Assembly (NCBI GenBank): GCA_018398805.1
Contig: JAGFBZ010002268.1
Coordinates: 1,881,001 to 1,945,000 of the forward strand
Direction: 5' to 3'
DNA length: 64,000 bases
DNA from: Hirundichthys speculiger
Lineage: Eukaryota > Chordata > Actinopteri > Beloniformes > Exocoetidae
The position numbers were made by a program, and so were the translations under genes. Positions 59,121 to 64,000 of this stretch are shown one piece after another. Positions within the stretch are counted from its first letter, which is position 1; each line of letters opens with the position of its first letter. Below the pieces are notes generated by a model. That model saw only the letters and a program-made list of their open reading frames with translations, made no database searches and was not told where the DNA came from.

Positions 59121-59724
59121 TATATAAGCGACACACAAGCAAAAACTTCAACACTACTCCACTACTTCTGCTTTCCTTTTCTTTTCTTTTTTTTTTTTTT
59201 TAAACAGGTACTCAAAGACCTATATACTTGGGCCTCATAAAGTTTAGTAAACAAAAGAAAAATGCATTCAGCGATTATATTTCCCTGAGGATCATTCACA
59301 TAGCTGATCGAGTGAGTCAGTCAGCAGTCTTGGTACATTTAAAGATTCCTTTGGGTAGCTCTGCTCCCACCAGTGAATTTGAAGTGTGCTTTATTTTCAT
59401 TTGGTTTTCATTTTGGGGGCCAAGTTCAACGATACCACACTGGAACTTGGCAAATTTCCGACCAGTTTCTTTGTATTTTAGGGCTTTGCAGGGCCACAAA
59501 GGGAATGGATTTATTTTCTGTTTTTCACAGAAAAAAGACTTAGCAAAGATCTTAAATCAAATAATTGGAAAATTAGAAAAGTGCACACACATACACCTAT
59601 AATTTTAAATATATATATTAGATGGTTCAGCACAGCACTGCCCACCATACAACCAGTTCTACACATATTCAACTGTTCTGACAGAATGAATAATCAAATA
59701 CATTTCTTCTTTTTTTTTTCTTAC
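59121..59724. other. Spacer next to the orphan exon
   Basis: A - strand open stretch at 59317-59499 (C-K-A-L-K-Y-K-E-T-G-R-K-F-A-K-F) might be an old exon downstream of 59725. The only AG acceptor I see just before it would lead to an immediate stop in the required phase. No family was recognised. Confidence 0.3.
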
Positions 59725-60041
59725 CTCTTGGGTCTTGAGCCTTTTCGAGTGTACGGGCGAAGATTGTAGATAGGGGCTGTGCTGGGGGGCTCCTGTGAGG
59801 TGGAAGGCACGTTTCTGCCTCGGTTACTGTGTGTCTGATAAGCAGAAACGGCCTGACCTGTGACATTCACGGCACTTGCTGGTCGTCCGCGGTGAAAAAG
59901 CGAGGAAACTTCTTCATCGGTTGAATGGTACTGAGTATAAATTCTGGTATTATTCTGGCCCGTACATGCATTCGCCAGGGTGTTAATTACATCTTCATTG
60001 TTCAGAAGTGCTGCCACAAGATTTCGTGCTGACTCGCTCAT
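59725..60041 (-). CDS. Orphan first-exon-like ORF with consensus splice donor, unknown function
   Basis: The - strand ATG at 60041 opens 105 codons plus two bases. It begins MSESARNLVAALLNNEDVIN and continues T-L-A-N-A-C, Q-Y-H-S-T-D-E-E-V-S-S-L-F-H-R-G. It ends in an S/P-rich and basic stretch, Y-N-L-R-P-Y-T-R-K-G-S-R-P-K. It meets a perfect donor, AAGAG|GTAAGA, at 59724; without splicing it would stop one codon later. Composition is clearly less AT-rich than the surroundings. It has no signal peptide or membrane segment; the N-terminal 25 residues look helical and the rest disordered. It resembles, only vaguely from memory, first exons of uncharacterised multi-copy fish genes. No second exon is found. 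It could be a real gene, a retained transposon gene, or a duplicated exon fragment. Confidence 0.45.
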
Positions 60042-60126
60042 ATTGAATTATTTCTTGCAACATCCGTACGAAATAAAGCGGCACACAGAAAAACAAGATG
60101 GCGCGGGAGACTCGGTGACATCAAAA

Positions 60127-61130
60127 CTTCATTCCATATATTCAGACTTTCATTCCATATTTTCAGACTTCATTCCATATATTCATTTCATTCCATATAT
60201 TCAGACTTTCATTCCATATATTCAGACTTCATTCCATATATTCAGACTTTCATTCCATATATTCAGACTTTCATTCCATTCATTCCATATTTCAATTTCA
60301 TATATTCAAGTTTCATTCCATATATTCAGACTTTCATTACATATTCAGACTTCATTCCATATATTCAACTTTCATTCCATATATTCAGACTTCATTCCAT
60401 ATATTCAGACTTCATTCCATATATTCAGACTTTCATTCCATATATTCAGACTTTCATTCCATATATTCAGACTTTCATTCCATATATTCAGACTTCATTC
60501 CATATATTCAAGTTTCATTCCATATATTCAGACTTTCATTACATATATTCAGACTTCATTCATATATTCAGACTTCATTCCATATATTCAGACTTCATTC
60601 CATTTTCAGACTTCATATATTCATTCATATTCATATATATTCAGACTTCATTCATATATTCAGACTTTCATTCCATATATTCAGACTTCATTCCATATAT
60701 TCAGACTTCATTCATATCAGACTTTTCATATATTCAGACTTTCATTCCATATATTCAGACTTCATTCCATATATTCAGACTTTCATTCCATATATTCATT
60801 CATATAGACTTCATATATCAGACTTTCATTCCATATATTCTTCATTCCATATATTCAGACTTCATTTCATATATTCAAGTTTCATTCCATATATTTAGAC
60901 TTCATTCCATATATTCAGACTTCATTTCATATATTCAAGTTTCATTCCATATATTCAGACTTTCATTACATATATTCAGACTTTCATTACATATATTCAA
61001 GTTTCATTCCATATATTCAGACTTTCATTCCATATATTCAGACTTTCATTCCATATATTTGGACTTTCATATATATATTCAGACTTTCATTCATATATAT
61101 TCAAGATTCATTCCATATATTCAAACTTTT
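60127..61130. repeat. 1-kb satellite array, unit about 20-21 bp
   Basis: Roughly fifty units of TTCATTCCATATATTCAGAC(T), with variants missing the CC or the CAGAC, or with AAGTT in place of CAGAC. The units are stop-poor on the + strand, giving an F-H-I-F-R-L/I-P-Y-I-Q-T frame up to 275 codons, an artefact. The array lies immediately upstream of the orphan exon. Confidence 0.95.
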
Positions 61131-61170
61131 ATATTATATATATATCTAATTTCCTTAACGGCTTGCCATA

Positions 61171-61171
<1 letters not shown>

Positions 61172-61230
<59 letters not shown>
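61172..61230. repeat. (TA)n microsatellite
   Basis: Continuous TA run beyond the satellite. Confidence 0.95.
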
Positions 61231-61231
<1 letters not shown>

Positions 61232-62395
61232 ATATGATTTAAGTTTTTCCTGAACCAATCATAGTGTTGTAAGGTAAACATTTTCTTTCTTTTTTAATGG
61301 CCACAACCCAGTCACACAGCTGATGATGATTAAGTCATTGCATTTGGTGAAAAGAAAGTTGTTAGTTTTTTTTGTTTTTTTTTACAAAAAGCTGTTTTTT
61401 AGCTGCTGTAAAACAGGAGCCGGAGTGAACAATATCAGTGCAGATTTCAGATTTTTTTCAGATTGTTTTTAAAATAAATAAATCCATAAACTGTACCAGA
61501 AATCCTCAGAAGCACAGTTGTTTTGATCCTCTAGTGTAACAAAAACAGAAATGGTGATGATCAGATTGTGTGGTCCAGCTACCTCAAAAGCAGCAGGGAC
61601 AGAGGGACTAACTACTAGTCCAGCGCAAAGTCAACTGCTTTTTCATTGCTTACACAGCTCTTTTCCCAGCGTGGAGTTTCCAGTCCAAGACTTAGCCCTA
61701 ACAGGCCATGGCTTATCTTAAAAACCATGGAATGCTATTGAACCCTCTGCAGAATTTGCATCTATTTTAGAATAATGTCAAATGTTTAAGCAAAATCTAT
61801 TGATTCATATTTGCATACTGACGTACGTCAGTTACTTGAAAGCCCAAAACCTTTTAGCAACAAAGATTTTGCGTCATTTTTGAATTAGGATTATCTATTA
61901 TGTCCAAAAAAATAAAGAAGAAAAAAAAGAGGTAATCACTGAGTTTTTGTAAATCTTTTGTATATTCTTTATGATTGTTTTTTGGTTTCCATGACTTTTG
62001 TTGCATTATTTAAAGTATTTTTGCCAGACGTAGATCTAAGGATTGATTGTATCCCAGATTTCTTGATTGTTTTCGCCTGAGCTGGTAATCAAACTTAGCA
62101 GTCAGGCAAAGTCTGATTAGTGCCAGCTGCCTGAAACCAGTGGCATGTTTCTGTTGTTCTGGGATGGCTCTTTCCCTTAGTCATTGTGACATAAAGCAAT
62201 TTGGATGCAATTTCCGCACAGCAGAGGTATGGTATCATATTAAAACTTGAGAGGACATGGATATAACAGATATTACACAATCAAATCCTTACTCCAGGCT
62301 GTGTACTCATAGAATACATTATTTTTTTGCATTTCCAATTGGAGGTTACATAGAAATACAGAACAAAATTGTTCTTTTTAAAAATTTGATAGTTA
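61231..62395. other. AT-rich flank without recognised features
   Basis: No exon, RNA gene or repeat family identified. Confidence 0.5.
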
Positions 62396-62583
62396 ATGAC
62401 CACGGGGAAGACCCAGGACCCGCTGGAGAGATTATATCTCTCAGCTGGCCTGGGAGCGCCTCTGGATTCTCCCAGAGGTGCTGGTGGAGGCGGGCGGGGG
62501 GGAGGAGGTCTGGGCCTCTCAGCTGAAGCTGCTGCCCCCACGACCCACTTTGGATGAAACGGAAGTTAATGGATGGATGGATA
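62396..62583 (+). mobile_element. Non-LTR retrotransposon 3' end (possibly RTE/Rex3-like) with (GGAT)n tail
   Basis: ACCACGGGGAAGACCCAGGA, CTCTCAGCTGGCCTGGGAGC, GAGGAGGTCTGGGCCTCTC and CTGCTGCCCCCACGACCCAC form the familiar C-terminal and 3' end of a fish LINE, ending TTAATGGATGGATGGATAG. It is 5'-truncated. The C-terminal reverse-transcriptase frame is broken. The clade is from memory and uncertain. Confidence 0.7.
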
Positions 62584-64000
62584 GTTAATGACTGAAATAA
62601 ATATTGCAAACAGCTGAAATGTTCTAAGCTTAGTCTGGATTCAAACAAATCTGTTGGAGATTCAGCTGTTGTCCAATAAGCTAGGAGCAAGTCTTAGAAA
62701 TAATTTATTTTGTTTGTTATTGTGACTAAAACCATGTGTCCCGATCTGCTTTTCATCATGAAGAATTTGAATTTGTCCACCTCTAATGCGTCATCATGCA
62801 AAAGCTAATAGTGCTCATGCAAAGTCACATCTGAGTGGAAACGGTTGCTCTTAGGGGCATATGATGGAAGGAATAACAGAGAATAAAACCACATGAAGCT
62901 AAAGAGAAAAAAAATCCATCTAAATCTATAAATGTGTGTGTTTCTGGTTAAGTGTCTCTGATCTGAGAGGGCTGGTAAACTTTAAATAATCAAATAAGCA
63001 ATGTTCTGGAGACTTCTTTTGGGATGTAGTAGTGATTTAAAACAGAACGGACATTTCCTGAAATTGAAGACAAGTCTGAAGGCAAAGAATTGTCTAATTA
63101 GTCATAAACTGTATAACTGCACATAGAGTTTTCCACAGGAGGCATATTTATCTAAGACTGGCAGAGGAAAGACACCCGGCATGCAAGGATCCTGTCAGCT
63201 CTGAACCCCTGTCGGGGAATTATGCTGTCCTCCGATAGTAAATTACACGGCAGAAGAGGTTGTTGAAAAAGTATAAATGTCTGAGTTGGTATTTCCAGCT
63301 AAACACCTCATTCCTGGACACCAGCTGTTTGGCAGCATGAAGACGGAGCACCAGCCTGCTATATCTTGGTGGTTTTTGCAAATGGATAACTATGCTGTGG
63401 AATTCTTTTTTCCCAGTGAATCATTTTTCAGACTTGTTTGTGGATGGTTTTTTACGTTCTTTATTTTTGTAACATTATGTGCCTGGTGTAGTTGGCAATG
63501 CATGTTTATGGAGCTCATTAAACATTATATAGTCCAAGTACTTAGAACATTACTTCTTAAACAATTTATTTAATTTAAGGCTGTGGAACTGACCCCAAAG
63601 ATGGCACAGTTCAAAAAAAGTTAATTTGTAAATTATTTTATACTGTAATCCTTGCACTTGTACTTGTGAAAATCAAAAAAGTACCCTGAAGCTTTATATA
63701 ATGTTCTTGTCCTCTGTAAGTCATTTTGAGTCAGTGTGATTCTTCAGACCACACTAAGATCTGTAATTAGTACGGAGTATCTCTTACCCTAACATGCTTT
63801 TATGCAAATAATCTATAATGTTAGATGGTGTTACATAATCTGCATATGTTGGGGAAACAAAAACTATGCTTTATTTAATTTTTCTCTGTCTGTGACTAAA
63901 GTTGAGAACAATAACTTTTGTCAATTTTGCCTAAATGTAAATTAATTCCTCACAAATGAATAATACCAACTGTTTGGCCCCAACATTATTGAAGGTAGGG
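62584..64000. other. Right-edge flank without recognised features
   Basis: AT-rich sequence with no coding exon, RNA gene or transposon that I can support. Confidence 0.5.

Noticed and set aside
59980..60807. 275-codon + frame full of F-H-I-F-R-L
   Set aside because: It is the satellite read in one register; its first codons overlap the orphan exon on the other strand.
60127..61130. Short regularly repeated units that might suggest a CRISPR array
   Set aside because: There are no unique spacers, the units are contiguous with variable edges, and the genome is a vertebrate.
63277..63573. 98-codon + frame with a hydrophobic segment
   Set aside because: AT-rich, aromatic-rich composition typical of chance frames; no homology recognised and no promoter or splice support.

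Overview
The window is nuclear DNA of a bony fish. It has a spliced vertebrate gene with consensus GT-AG introns, few coding bases, long AT-rich introns, many (TA)n, (CA)n and (GGAT)n microsatellites, and dense relics of Tc1/mariner, hAT, piggyBac and LINE/SINE elements of teleost type. There are no operons or bacterial genes.

Two host genes are recognised. At the left edge, on the + strand, 1234-1298 is the last coding exon of an ANP32A-type gene, with its acidic tail, stop codon and polyadenylation signals; the rest of that gene lies to the left. Facing it tail to tail on the - strand is a complete coronin-2B gene (coro2b). Its 12 coding exons run from an ATG at 53219 to a TGA at 5557 and join in frame into 481 residues, close to human CORO2B (480 as I recall). 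Every exon edge has an AG acceptor and a GT donor. The first coding exon is only five codons (MTVTK) and lies 28.3 kb upstream of the second. As I recall, ANP32A and CORO2B are also convergent neighbours on human 15q23, so this looks like conserved synteny.

Layout: 1-392 Tc1 transposase tail and terminus; 393-2515 anp32a end; 3091-3641 a MITE; 5557-24862 coronin exons 12 to 2, with introns holding hAT relics, a hAT MITE with target-site duplication (9363-10120) and several copies of a fold-back repeat family starting GGGCCCGATC; 24863-53204 the giant intron 1, holding an internally deleted piggyBac copy flanked by TTAA (34432-35712), a 1-kb (GGAT)n array (40451-41469), a Tc1 relic (about 43450-44290) and a hAT copy with 8-bp duplications (47692-49371); 53205-53219 exon 1, with 5' UTR and promoter candidates to about 53.85 kb; 53.9-64 kb upstream flank with another hAT/fold-back cluster, a SINE-like unit, an orphan exon-like ORF (59725-60041, -) and a 1-kb satellite of about 20-21 bp units.

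Functionally, the coronin is an actin-binding seven-bladed WD40 propeller with a C-terminal coiled coil, and ANP32A is a histone-binding and phosphatase-inhibiting acidic nuclear protein. They are neighbours but not known to share a pathway. I found no convincing new biological system. The most unusual items are the orphan exon beside the satellite, the fold-back family with a 115-bp palindrome, the repeated hAT/hAT/fold-back composite, and the piggyBac derivative that keeps an N-terminal ORF.
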